Source of the DNA: Mesorhizobium sp. WSM4306
GTDB lineage: Bacteria > Pseudomonadota > Alphaproteobacteria > Rhizobiales > Rhizobiaceae
Length of the DNA stretch: 64,000 bases
Assembly (NCBI RefSeq): GCF_007003975.1
Contig: NZ_VFTC01000025.1
Coordinates: forward strand, 45,173-109,172
Reading direction: 5' to 3'
Shown: one piece after another, positions 57,245-64,000 of the stretch
Layout of the letters: every line of letters starts with the position of its first letter
How positions within the stretch are numbered: position 1 is the first letter of the stretch
Notes under the pieces: model-generated
Told to the model about the DNA's origin: nothing
The model's input: only the letters and a program-made list of their open reading frames with translations
Databases searched by the model: none
Translations under genes and position numbers: made by a program

Positions 57245-58216
57245 ATGCGGCGTAGGACTTTGCTCGGGCTTGCGGTTTCCATCGGGGCCGCCTTTTCGGC
57301 GCCGGCGGTGTGGGCCGCCGATTTTCCGGACCGGACAATCACAATGGTCGTCCCCTTTTCCGCCGGCGGCTCGACGGATCTGGTCGCGCGCCTCGTCGCC
57401 AACAAGATGTCCGAAAAACTCGGCCAGCAGATTGTCGTCGAAAATGTCGGCGGCGCCGGCGGCAGCATTGGGGCTGCCCAGGTCGCCCGGGCCGAACCGG
57501 ACGGCTACACAATCCTCATGGGCACAGTTGCGACACACGCGCTCAACCCTCTGATCCTGAAGACAAAGCCCTATGACGCGGAGAAGGATTTCGCGCCGAT
57601 ATCGCTGCTTGTGCTGGTGCCGAACGTCCTAGTCGTAAACCCTGAATTTCCCGCCAAGGACGTCAAGGAACTGATCGAGCTGTTGAAGAAGGACCCGGAC
57701 AAATACGCCTACGCCTCCTCGGGCAATGGCACCCCGCTGCATCTCTCGGGCGAGCTTTTCAAGACGATGGCCGGCGTCAGCATGCAGCACATTCCCTACA
57801 AGGGCGCCGGACCGGCCTTGAACGACGTCATAGGCAATCAGGTGCCGATGATGTTCGACAACCTTCCGTCCTCATCGGGCCATATCAAGAGCGGGACGCT
57901 GAGGGCGCTCGGCGTCACCACCAAGGAGCGCGTCCCCTCCTTCCCCGACATACCGGCCATCGCCGAAACCATTCCCGGTTATGAGACCTACAGCTGGAAC
58001 GCATTGTTCGCGCCCGCGGGCACGCCGCCGGAAGTGGTTGCCGTGCTTCAGAAGGCAGCAGTTGAATCCTTGAAGGATCCGGATGTGATTGCTCGCATGG
58101 CCCAGTTCAGCGCCTCGATCGTGGCCTCCACCCCGGAGGAGCTTGGCGCGCATGTGAAAGCCGAGCTCGCCAAATGGGAGCCGATCGTCAAGGCCAGCGG
58201 CGTCCAGATGGACTAG
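57245..58216 (+). CDS. Tripartite tricarboxylate transporter substrate-binding protein (TctC/Bug family)
   Basis: The 323-residue protein has a twin-Arg-type signal start (MRRRTLLGLAVSIGAAFSAPAVWA) and the Bug-family fold. It reads FPDRTITMVVPFSAGGSTDLVARL with the ligand-binding Ser/Gly loop, then VGGAGGSIGAAQVARAEPDGYTIL, HIPYKGAGPALNDVIGNQV and SWNALFAPAGTPPEVV. It is a periplasmic receptor for a carboxylate or aromatic substrate. No TctA or TctB gene is next to it, so it may serve transporters encoded elsewhere. Confidence 0.9.
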   Translation: MRRRTLLGLAVSIGAAFSAPAVWAADFPDRTITMVVPFSAGGSTDLVARLVANKMSEKLGQQIVVENVGGAGGSIGAAQVARAEPDGYTILMGTVATHALNPLILKTKPYDAEKDFAPISLLVLVPNVLVVNPEFPAKDVKELIELLKKDPDKYAYASSGNGTPLHLSGELFKTMAGVSMQHIPYKGAGPALNDVIGNQVPMMFDNLPSSSGHIKSGTLRALGVTTKERVPSFPDIPAIAETIPGYETYSWNALFAPAGTPPEVVAVLQKAAVESLKDPDVIARMAQFSASIVASTPEELGAHVKAELAKWEPIVKASGVQMD

Positions 58217-58245
58217 CGGCGTCAATGCACTGCTCCGACGCCATT

Positions 58246-59124
58246 TTAGGGGGCCGGAGCCTCAAGTCGCGGCGGGGCCCGCCGCACGGCGTCGCCATTG
58301 TCGCGCGCGCCGCGCATATAACCGCGCGGCGAGGCGCCCAGCATGCGCTTGAACATGGTGATGAAGGCCGGCACGCTGTCATAGCCGAGGTCGAGCGCCA
58401 CCCTGGTGATCGGCTCGCCGTCGGCGAGCCTGGGCAGCGCCGCGAACAGACAGGCCTGTTGGCGCCATGTCGACAGTGACAGCCCGGTCTGGCGGTGGAA
58501 GGCGCGGGTGAACGAGCGTCGGCTCATCCCGGCGGCATCGGCCCACTCGTCGATCGTGGCATGCGGAGACGGTGCGGCGACAAACCGCCGGCAGAGCGCC
58601 GCCAGCCTCGGATCGGACGGGAACGGCAGCCCGAGCGGCCGTTCCGGCAAGATCGGGATTTCATGCAACAGCAGGTTCATGATCAGCCCGCCGCGTCCTT
58701 CCAGTTCGCCGCCTTGCGGCAGCTTTTCCGATTCCACGATCAGGCTGTGCATCAGCTCGGTGACGCCGACGACGCGCAAACCTTCCGGCAGGCCGGGGAT
58801 CGCGCCCGGCATGACGTAGACCGAGCGCATCGAGACATCGCCCAGCATTTCAACGGAATGCTCGGTGCCGGCCGGTATCCACATTGCGTGGTCGGGCGGC
58901 ACCATCCAGCGCCCGTACCGTGTCGTCACCAGCACGACACCGACCAGCGCATGCAGCAACTGGCTGCGGCTGTGGCGGTGTTGCGGCACGTGGTAGCCGT
59001 CCGGATATTCGGTCGGCAAAGCCACCGCCGGCCCGGAAACCTCCTCCAGCCACTGCCAGCGGCTTTCGTGCAATCGGCCGAGATCGGCATTGCCGGCGCG
59101 GAAGACGTCCCTGCCATGTGGCAT
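58246..59124 (-). CDS. AraC-family transcriptional regulator with cupin sensor
   Basis: The 292-residue protein has an N-terminal cupin-like sensor (PDGYHVPQHRHSRSQLLHAL) and VPPDHAMWIPAGTEHSV, followed by a C-terminal double helix-turn-helix of AraC type. The latter reads IDEWADAAGMSRRSFTRAFHRQTGLSLSTWRQ and ITRVALDLGYDSVPAFITMFKRMLGASPRGY. It is divergent from the MFS gene, with 181 bases between starts, and so probably controls that exporter and itself. Confidence 0.9.
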   Translation of the reverse strand: MPHGRDVFRAGNADLGRLHESRWQWLEEVSGPAVALPTEYPDGYHVPQHRHSRSQLLHALVGVVLVTTRYGRWMVPPDHAMWIPAGTEHSVEMLGDVSMRSVYVMPGAIPGLPEGLRVVGVTELMHSLIVESEKLPQGGELEGRGGLIMNLLLHEIPILPERPLGLPFPSDPRLAALCRRFVAAPSPHATIDEWADAAGMSRRSFTRAFHRQTGLSLSTWRQQACLFAALPRLADGEPITRVALDLGYDSVPAFITMFKRMLGASPRGYMRGARDNGDAVRRAPPRLEAPAP

Positions 59125-59305
59125 TGGCTATGGCCCACTTGCGAAACTATTGGACCAAACCACGAAAGAAGTCGCCTCGCAAGCAGCTTATAAGGCAGTC
59201 GTCCCCCAAGGCGCTTCAGACGAGCGTCCTTAAGACGGTCCGCAAGATGCGGCCGCCAAGCCTGTCTGCGGGCAAACGCCCGCCAAAAAGACCTCGGAGC
59301 CTGCC

Positions 59306-60550
59306 TTGACCGATACGACAGCCGCCAGCATTGCGCCAACCCCGAGCGCCAGCCTCCCTTCAGTCCAGGCGACCGCCTTCACCGTCATCCTGGCAGTAAG
59401 CTTTTGCCACGGCATCAACGACATCATGCAGTCGCTGCTGCCGGCGATCTATCCGCTGCTGAAAGAGAATTACGGTCTCGATTTCTGGCAGATCGGCCTT
59501 TTGACCTTCACCTTCCAGGTCACGGCGTCGCTGCTGCAACCGATCATCGGCATGATCACCGACAAGCGGCCAATGCCCTATTCCCTGCCCTACGGCATGG
59601 CGTCCTCGCTGATCGGCCTGATCGTGCTCGCCTATGCCGGCCATTATGCGCTGCTGCTGGTCGGCGCCTCGCTGATCGGCATCGGCTCGGCCATCTTCCA
59701 TCCGGAATCCTCGCGCATCGCTCGTTTTGCCTCGGGCGGCCGCTTCGGCCTGGCGCAATCGCTGTTCCAGGTCGGCGGAAATTTCGGCCAATCGATGGGG
59801 CCGCTGCTCGCCGCCTTCATCGTCGTACCCTTCGGCCAGACCAGCATTTTCTGGTTCGCCGTTGGCTCGCTGATCGGCATCATCGTTCTGTCGCGGGTCG
59901 GCGGCTGGTACAGCCGGATGCGCGCCGCGCAGGGCAGCCGCAAGGCGGCAAGCTTCGTCTCGCCCTTCCCGCGCAAGAAGGTCATGGGAGCGCTGGCCGT
60001 GCTGACGCTGCTGGTGCTGACCAAGAACGCCTACATCGCCTCGCTCTCAAGCTACTACACCTTCTATTCCATCCATAAGTTCGGCGTTTCGGTGCAGATG
60101 AGCCAAGTCATGCTGTTCCTGTTCCTCGGCGCCTCGGCGCTGGGCATCCTGCTCGGCGGCCCGTTCGGCGACCGCTACGGCCAGAAGGCGATGATCTGGT
60201 TCTCGATCGTCGGCGTGCTGCCGTTCACGCTGGCGCTGCCCTACGCCAATTTCGAATGGACGATGGTGCTGACGGTGCTGATCGGCCTGATCCTGTCCTC
60301 GGCCTTCTCCAACATCGTGGTGTTTGCACAGGAATTGGTGCCGGGGCGTGTCGGCACGATCGCCGGCATCTTCTTCGGTTTCGCCTTCGGCATGGGCGGA
60401 ATCGCGGCTGCCGTGCTCGGCGTCGTCGCCGACATGAAGGGCATCGATTTCGTCTTCCAGGTCTGCTCGTATCTGCCGCTGCTCGGCTTGCTGACGGTGT
60501 TCCTGCCCAACATGAAGGAAGCCAGGAAGGCGCAGGCGGCGACCAGTTAG
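59306..60550 (+). CDS. MFS transporter, fosmidomycin-resistance (Fsr) type
   Basis: The 414-residue protein has 12 transmembrane helices and the Fsr-type start SFCHGINDIMQSLLPAIYPLLKENYGLDFWQIGLLTF. Also seen are GASLIGIGSAIFHPESSRIAR, FQVGGNFGQSMGPLLAAF, and a central LGGPFGDRYGQKAMIWFS with the MFS cytoplasmic loop signature. E. coli Fsr exports fosmidomycin. Whether this protein does so is unknown. The start is a TTG (59306). An AraC gene lies divergent to it. Confidence 0.88.
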   Translation: MTDTTAASIAPTPSASLPSVQATAFTVILAVSFCHGINDIMQSLLPAIYPLLKENYGLDFWQIGLLTFTFQVTASLLQPIIGMITDKRPMPYSLPYGMASSLIGLIVLAYAGHYALLLVGASLIGIGSAIFHPESSRIARFASGGRFGLAQSLFQVGGNFGQSMGPLLAAFIVVPFGQTSIFWFAVGSLIGIIVLSRVGGWYSRMRAAQGSRKAASFVSPFPRKKVMGALAVLTLLVLTKNAYIASLSSYYTFYSIHKFGVSVQMSQVMLFLFLGASALGILLGGPFGDRYGQKAMIWFSIVGVLPFTLALPYANFEWTMVLTVLIGLILSSAFSNIVVFAQELVPGRVGTIAGIFFGFAFGMGGIAAAVLGVVADMKGIDFVFQVCSYLPLLGLLTVFLPNMKEARKAQAATS

Positions 60551-60577
60551 AAATCAGATATCTTCCCGATCTGACAG

Positions 60578-60614
60578 GAGGGCGTGGCATCTGCTGCGCC
60601 CTCTTTGATTCTTT
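60578..60614 (+). terminator. Probable terminator of the MFS gene
   Basis: GAGGGCG and CGCCCTC pair around a 12-base loop and are followed by TTTGATTCTTT. The T-run is interrupted but the position, 27 bases after the stop, fits. Confidence 0.55.
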
Positions 60615-60694
60615 CACCACACGCCGGATGGAAAGCCTGTTAGGAGATAGTCATCAACGAAGGCGTGGGGCCTCCGAAATCTCTGGAGAATGAT

Positions 60695-61609
60695 ATGCGC
60701 AAGATCGTGTTGGCCGTGTTGAGTGTGCTTCTCGTTACCGTGCCGGCTACGGCACGCATCGTACCTTTTCCACCGGGTTTCAAGACGCAGTCCGTCGAAA
60801 CCAACGGCACCAAACTCTATGTGCGCGTCGGCGGAAAGGGTCCCGCCGTCGTGCTGCTGCACGGCTTCGCCGATACCGGAGACATGTGGGGCGCCGCGGC
60901 GGCGGCGCTTGCGAAGGACCACACCGTCATCGTGCCGGACTTGCGCGGCATGGGTCTGTCTGCCCACCCGGAAGCGGGCTACACCAAGAAGAACCAGGCC
61001 GTTGATATCGCCGGGGCGATGGACGCGCTTAAGATCGACAAGGCAGATCTGGTCACCCACGACATCGGCAACATGGTCGGCTATGCGCTTGCCGCGCAAT
61101 ATCCCAAGCGCATCACCAAATGGGTCATCATCGATGCGCCGCTGCCAGGAATCGGCGACTGGGAAAAGATAAAGCAAAGCCCGCTGCTTTGGCACTTCAA
61201 CTTCCGCGGCCCGGATATGGAGCGGCTGGTCGCAGGGCGCGAGCGCATCTATCTCGATCGCTTCTACAACGAGCTGTCGGCCGATCCCAAGAAGATCGAC
61301 GAGGCAACGCGCAAGCACTACGCCAAACTCTATGCTCGCCCGCATGCGATGCATGACGCGTTCGAGCAGTTCAAGGCCTTTGACCAGGACGCGATCGACA
61401 ACCAGGCGATGCTCGCCGCCGGTGGCAAACTGACCATGCCGGTGCTGGCTGTTGGCGGGGAAAAATCCGCCGGCACCACGCAGGCCGATACCTTGCGGCT
61501 TGTTGCGACCGATGTCACGGGCGCAATCGTGCCTGGCTCCGGTCACTGGATCATGGAGGAAAATCCCGACGCCACCGTCAAACTGATCGCTAGTTTTCTC
61601 GCCAGATAG
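60695..61609 (+). CDS. Exported alpha/beta hydrolase with Asp nucleophile (epoxide hydrolase/dehalogenase-like)
   Basis: From ATG 60695 (TGGAGAATGAT region upstream) the 304-residue protein has a signal peptide (KIVLAVLSVLLVTVPATA) and an alpha/beta-hydrolase fold. LLHGFADTGDMW is the oxyanion strand. The nucleophile elbow reads THDIGNMVGYALA, with Asp rather than Ser, as in epoxide hydrolases and haloalkane dehalogenases. GSGHWIMEENPD carries the catalytic His. The product is expected in the periplasm. It converges with the second hydrolase across a perfect terminator. Confidence 0.82.
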   Translation: MRKIVLAVLSVLLVTVPATARIVPFPPGFKTQSVETNGTKLYVRVGGKGPAVVLLHGFADTGDMWGAAAAALAKDHTVIVPDLRGMGLSAHPEAGYTKKNQAVDIAGAMDALKIDKADLVTHDIGNMVGYALAAQYPKRITKWVIIDAPLPGIGDWEKIKQSPLLWHFNFRGPDMERLVAGRERIYLDRFYNELSADPKKIDEATRKHYAKLYARPHAMHDAFEQFKAFDQDAIDNQAMLAAGGKLTMPVLAVGGEKSAGTTQADTLRLVATDVTGAIVPGSGHWIMEENPDATVKLIASFLAR

Positions 61610-61640
61610 GCACTGTCTCGCAGACATTCGATGAAACACA

Positions 61641-61668
61641 AAGGCACCCGCCTGACGGCGGGTGCCTT
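61641..61668. terminator. Bidirectional terminator between two hydrolase genes
   Basis: GGCACCCGCC and GGCGGGTGCC form a perfect 10-bp stem around TGAC, extended to 12 bp by flanking A-T pairs. It lies between stop codons at 61609 and 61689. Confidence 0.8.
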
Positions 61669-61688
61669 GCCCATCCAAGTGGCAGATT

Positions 61689-62543
61689 CTACGCCTTGAA
61701 GAAGGCCAGCAAATCGGCGTTGATGACATCGGCATGAGTTGTCGCCATGCCATGCGGGAAGCCCTTGTAGACCTTGAGCTCGCCCTTCTTGAGCAGCTTG
61801 ACCGACAGCAGCGCCGAGTCGGCGATCGGGACGATCTGGTCGTCGTCGCCATGCATGACCAGCACCGGCACGTCGATGGCCTTCAAATCATCCGTGAAGT
61901 CGGTTTCCGAGAACGCCTTGATGCAGTCATAATGCGCCTTGGTGCCGCCCATCATGCCTTGGCGATACCAGTTGTCGATGACGCCTTGCGATATCTGGGC
62001 GCCCGGGCGGTTGAATCCGTAGAACGGACCAGCGGGTACATCCACGTAAAGCTGAGCGCGGTTGGCCGCGACGCCCGAGCGGAAACCGTCGAACACTTCG
62101 ATCGGCAGGCCGCCGGGATTGGCCGGTGTCTTCAGCATGATCGGCGGCACCGCACCGAGGAGCGCCGCCTTGGCGACGCGGCCGCCTGAACCGTACTTGG
62201 CGACATAGCGCGCCACCTCGCCGCCGCCGGTCGAATGGCCGACATGGATGGCGTTCTTGAGGTCGAGATGCGCCGCTAGCTCGGCGACATCGGCGGCGTA
62301 AGTGTCCATCTCATTGCCGGTATCGGTCTGGGTCGAACGGCCATGGCCGCGCCGGTCATGGGCAATGACGCGGTAGCCTTGCGCCAGGAAGAACAGCATC
62401 TGCGCGTCCCAGTCATCGCTGCTCAGCGGCCAGCCATGATGGAAGACGATGGGCTGGCCGGTTCCCCAATCCTTGTAGAAAATCTCGGTACCGTCCTTGG
62501 TGGTGATCGTGCTGCTGCCGGGCTTGGTCATCTCAATCTCCAT
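61689..62543 (-). CDS. Alpha/beta hydrolase, non-heme chloroperoxidase/esterase type
   Basis: The 284-residue protein has the opening IFYKDWGTGQPIVFHHGWPLSSDDW of cofactor-free haloperoxidases, DRRGHGRS, and the nucleophile elbow VGHSTGGGE with Ser. A catalytic Asp lies in VMHGDDDQIVP and the His in GFPHGMATTH near the end. Members hydrolyse esters or perhydrolyse acids. It is divergent from an OhrR-like gene, whose palindromic sites lie in between, so it is probably induced by organic peroxides. Confidence 0.87.
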   Translation of the reverse strand: MEIEMTKPGSSTITTKDGTEIFYKDWGTGQPIVFHHGWPLSSDDWDAQMLFFLAQGYRVIAHDRRGHGRSTQTDTGNEMDTYAADVAELAAHLDLKNAIHVGHSTGGGEVARYVAKYGSGGRVAKAALLGAVPPIMLKTPANPGGLPIEVFDGFRSGVAANRAQLYVDVPAGPFYGFNRPGAQISQGVIDNWYRQGMMGGTKAHYDCIKAFSETDFTDDLKAIDVPVLVMHGDDDQIVPIADSALLSVKLLKKGELKVYKGFPHGMATTHADVINADLLAFFKA

Positions 62544-62551
62544 TTATTGTC

Positions 62552-62632
62552 TTTCGCGATAATCAATATCGCGATAACAATATGACTAACGCAGATCGAA
62601 ACTCTTGTCTACAGAAAACATGTATCGCGATA
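62552..62632. promoter_or_regulatory. Operator sites between the hydrolase and OhrR-like genes
   Basis: The palindrome TATCGCGATA occurs exactly at 62567-62576 and 62623-62632. A third, one-mismatch copy (TTTCGCGATA) is at 62552-62561. The two exact copies are 56 bases apart centre to centre, about five helical turns. These are likely binding sites for the divergent MarR/OhrR-type regulator and could silence both promoters. Confidence 0.65.
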
Positions 62633-62683
62633 TCATTTTTCGTGGTACATATCGAAAACGCTCAGTCGGCAAAGGAATGTGTC

Positions 62684-63115
62684 GTGCCTCTCCCGTTGGA
62701 CAACCAGCTCTGTTTCACGCTCTACGCCACCAGCATGGCGATCAACCGCACCTACAAGCCGATGCTGGACAAGATGGGGATCACCTATCCGCAGTATCTC
62801 GTGCTCAATGCGCTTGCCGAGGCCGACGGCATGTCGGTCGGCTCGATTGCGCACAGGCTCGCTCTGGAATCGAGCACGATCACGCCGCTGGTCAAGCGCA
62901 TGGAGCAGGCAGGTCTCGTCACCCGCCAGCGCAGCCACACCGACGAGCGCCAGGTGCAGGTCGACCTGACCCCAGCCGGCCGCGCCCTGCTCGTCCAGTG
63001 CAACTGCCTCAACGAAACCCTGATCGAGCGCTCAGGCATGACGCTGGCTGAGCTCGACGCCCTGAACCGGCAGATCCAGACGCTGCGTGACGCGCTGAGC
63101 CGCAGTCAGGGATAG
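62684..63115 (+). CDS. MarR-family regulator, OhrR-like
   Basis: From GTG 62684 (AAAGGA upstream) the 143-residue protein starts PLPLDNQLCFTLYATSMAINRTYKPML, which matches OhrR including the reactive Cys in DNQLC. MGITYPQYLVLNALAEADGMSVGSIAHRLALESSTITPLVKRME is the winged helix, and HTDERQVQVDLTPAGR the wing. OhrR is inactivated by organic hydroperoxide oxidation of that Cys. The longer reading from 62582 adds residues translated from operator DNA and is rejected. No ohr gene is adjacent; the divergent hydrolase is the likely target. Confidence 0.87.
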   Translation: MPLPLDNQLCFTLYATSMAINRTYKPMLDKMGITYPQYLVLNALAEADGMSVGSIAHRLALESSTITPLVKRMEQAGLVTRQRSHTDERQVQVDLTPAGRALLVQCNCLNETLIERSGMTLAELDALNRQIQTLRDALSRSQG

Positions 63116-63117
63116 CC

Positions 63118-63885
63118 CTACCCGAGATCCCTGCCGGCCAGCCAGCGGACGATGTTGCCCATCAGCTTGCCGTAGAGCGGCCAGCCGAGAAAGTCCTGCG
63201 ACAGCCAATGCGGGCCGATATCGGTCGCCCAGGCCACTGTGCGGCCGCGGCCATGCTCACGAACCGCAAGCAGCGGCCAGTCCGTGCCGCGATAGTGGCA
63301 GGTCGCCAGGAGCTGGGACGAACCGTCACGTCTGAAATCGAGCTTGTTCATCCCGAGGATAGGCGGCAGCGGACCTGCCACACCGGCAAGGATCGGATGC
63401 AACGGCTGCAGGATGGAAGCCTGCAGACCTTGTGGCACTTCCAGCCCGTCCGAGAATGGCAGGCAGCGCACGGGCAGCACGTCCTCGACCGGCGTATCGT
63501 GAAACCGCGCCGTCCCGAACATGCCCTGAAACCCCATATAGCCGCCGGCCAGCATCAGCCCCCCGCCGCCTTCGACATAGGCCTTGAGCACCTCGAGGCG
63601 GTTGACGCCGATGCGCCCGGCACGGGCTTCTGGCGTCACCAGCAAGGTCAGCGCGCCGACATCGGAGATCACCACCGCCTGATATTCAGCGAGCGCGTCG
63701 AGGTCATAGGGAAATTCGGCGGCACAGCGATCGCCGCCGATCTGCGTCACCACGATACCCTCTGCGGCAAGCGCGGCATTGAAGGCTGTCGCGCCGTTGA
63801 CCCACGTCGCACTTGTCAGCACGTCGCCGCCGGCAGCGACCGAAGTTGTCGCCGCGAAGGTCTCGCCCGCCAGCAAGAGTTTCAT
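63118..63885 (-). CDS. Glutamine amidotransferase-like protein
   Basis: The 255-residue product fits class I glutamine-amidotransferase-like proteins. It has a first strand MKLLLAGETF, AVVISDVGALTLL, and VEGGGGLMLAGGYMGFQGMFG at the position of the nucleophile elbow. Where a Cys would be expected, the sequence reads AGGYMGF, so the usual catalytic triad is not evident. The end GRGRTVAWATDIGPHWL with DFLGWPLYGKLMGNIVRWLAG is typical of sequences in this subgroup. It probably binds a ligand or uses an altered chemistry. Confidence 0.78.
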   Translation of the reverse strand: MKLLLAGETFAATTSVAAGGDVLTSATWVNGATAFNAALAAEGIVVTQIGGDRCAAEFPYDLDALAEYQAVVISDVGALTLLVTPEARAGRIGVNRLEVLKAYVEGGGGLMLAGGYMGFQGMFGTARFHDTPVEDVLPVRCLPFSDGLEVPQGLQASILQPLHPILAGVAGPLPPILGMNKLDFRRDGSSQLLATCHYRGTDWPLLAVREHGRGRTVAWATDIGPHWLSQDFLGWPLYGKLMGNIVRWLAGRDLG

Positions 63886-63922
63886 CGTCGCCCTCGCGCT
63901 GTTCAGCTGAAGATTGGAAGGT

Positions 63923-63946
63923 GGGCGCCGGCTCGAGCCGGCGCCC
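63923..63946. terminator. Perfect 24-base palindrome near the window end
   Basis: GGGCGCCGGCTCGAGCCGGCGCCC is its own reverse complement and can form a strong hairpin with TCGA at the tip. No T-run is visible on either side. It may terminate a leftward transcript from beyond the window. It lies 38 bases upstream of the amidotransferase-like gene start. Confidence 0.45.
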
Positions 63947-64000
63947 GCCTGGCCGTGGGGGGCCTAGGGCCGGATGATTTAAGGGGGGGTGGCCCTGATA

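Noticed and set aside
56004..57338. Long frame antisense to prs
   Set aside because: Shadow; prs is unambiguous.
61689..62543. Hydrolase gene as the Ohr peroxiredoxin partner of the OhrR-like regulator
   Set aside because: It lacks the Ohr fold and cysteines and has a Ser-His-Asp hydrolase triad.
1..64000. tRNA, rRNA or insertion sequence elements
   Set aside because: No cloverleaf-like sequence with TTCGA arm, no rRNA signature and no transposase frame was recognised when reading both strands.

Overview
The window reads as chromosomal DNA of a GC-rich alphaproteobacterium of the order Hyphomicrobiales, most like Mesorhizobium or a close relative. The evidence is a BA14K-family protein, a DUF1127 miniprotein, the PetP/PetR-type regulator pair, a 47-bp double-hairpin repeat and a second AT-marked palindromic repeat of the kind scattered through rhizobial genomes, and a CtrA-type box in front of the pilin gene. 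No rRNA, tRNA, CRISPR array, prophage or intact insertion sequence was seen. The genus is inference; the gene content is read directly.

Left part (1-26 kb) is mixed core and accessory sequence: the end of a 3-hydroxyisobutyrate-dehydrogenase-like gene, a lipid kinase, a run of envelope proteins (DUF2314, DUF3137, CapA-like, an EF-hand protein), an AT-richer nuclease-like gene that looks acquired, a very long uvrB with repeat DNA built into its 3' end, an ABC-F ATPase behind a structured leader, a toxin-first higBA pair, a GST, two small enzyme-like proteins, a TPR-sulfotransferase, a double-Kazal lipoprotein, two tandem cold-shock genes with a shared leader motif, a BA14K protein, an MBL-fold hydrolase and ilvE.

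The middle (26-43.7 kb) is a complete Tad/Flp pilus locus in two divergent operons. The leftward one is cpaF-tadB-tadC-tadD-cpaA followed 24 bp later (3 bp to the previous possible start) by a PAP2-family membrane phosphatase or phosphotransferase. The rightward one is flp-cpaB-cpaC-lipoprotein-tadG-tadE-tadE-cpaE followed by an L,D-transpeptidase and a coiled-coil membrane protein, nearly all overlapping. A second PAP2 gene and an apparent N-terminal relic of a third lie at the left edge. The locus separates the petP-petR regulators from the membrane histidine kinase that, by gene type, looks like their partner. The most interesting proposal here is that lipid or undecaprenyl-phosphate chemistry (PAP2) and peptidoglycan cross-linking (L,D-transpeptidase) are built into this pilus locus.

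Right part (43.7-64 kb): histidine kinase, glycosyltransferase, csaA, ybjN-like gene and ubiK, then a parDE pair whose toxin is frameshifted near its end, a lone BrnA-like protein, and the lgt-midA-pgeF-M24 peptidase cluster. An antisense glycosyltransferase-like gene sits between midA and pgeF and coincides with a rewritten midA C-terminus. After prs come an orphan TctC binding protein, an AraC/MFS divergent pair, two convergent alpha/beta hydrolases, an OhrR-like regulator with palindromic operators, and a glutamine-amidotransferase-like protein.
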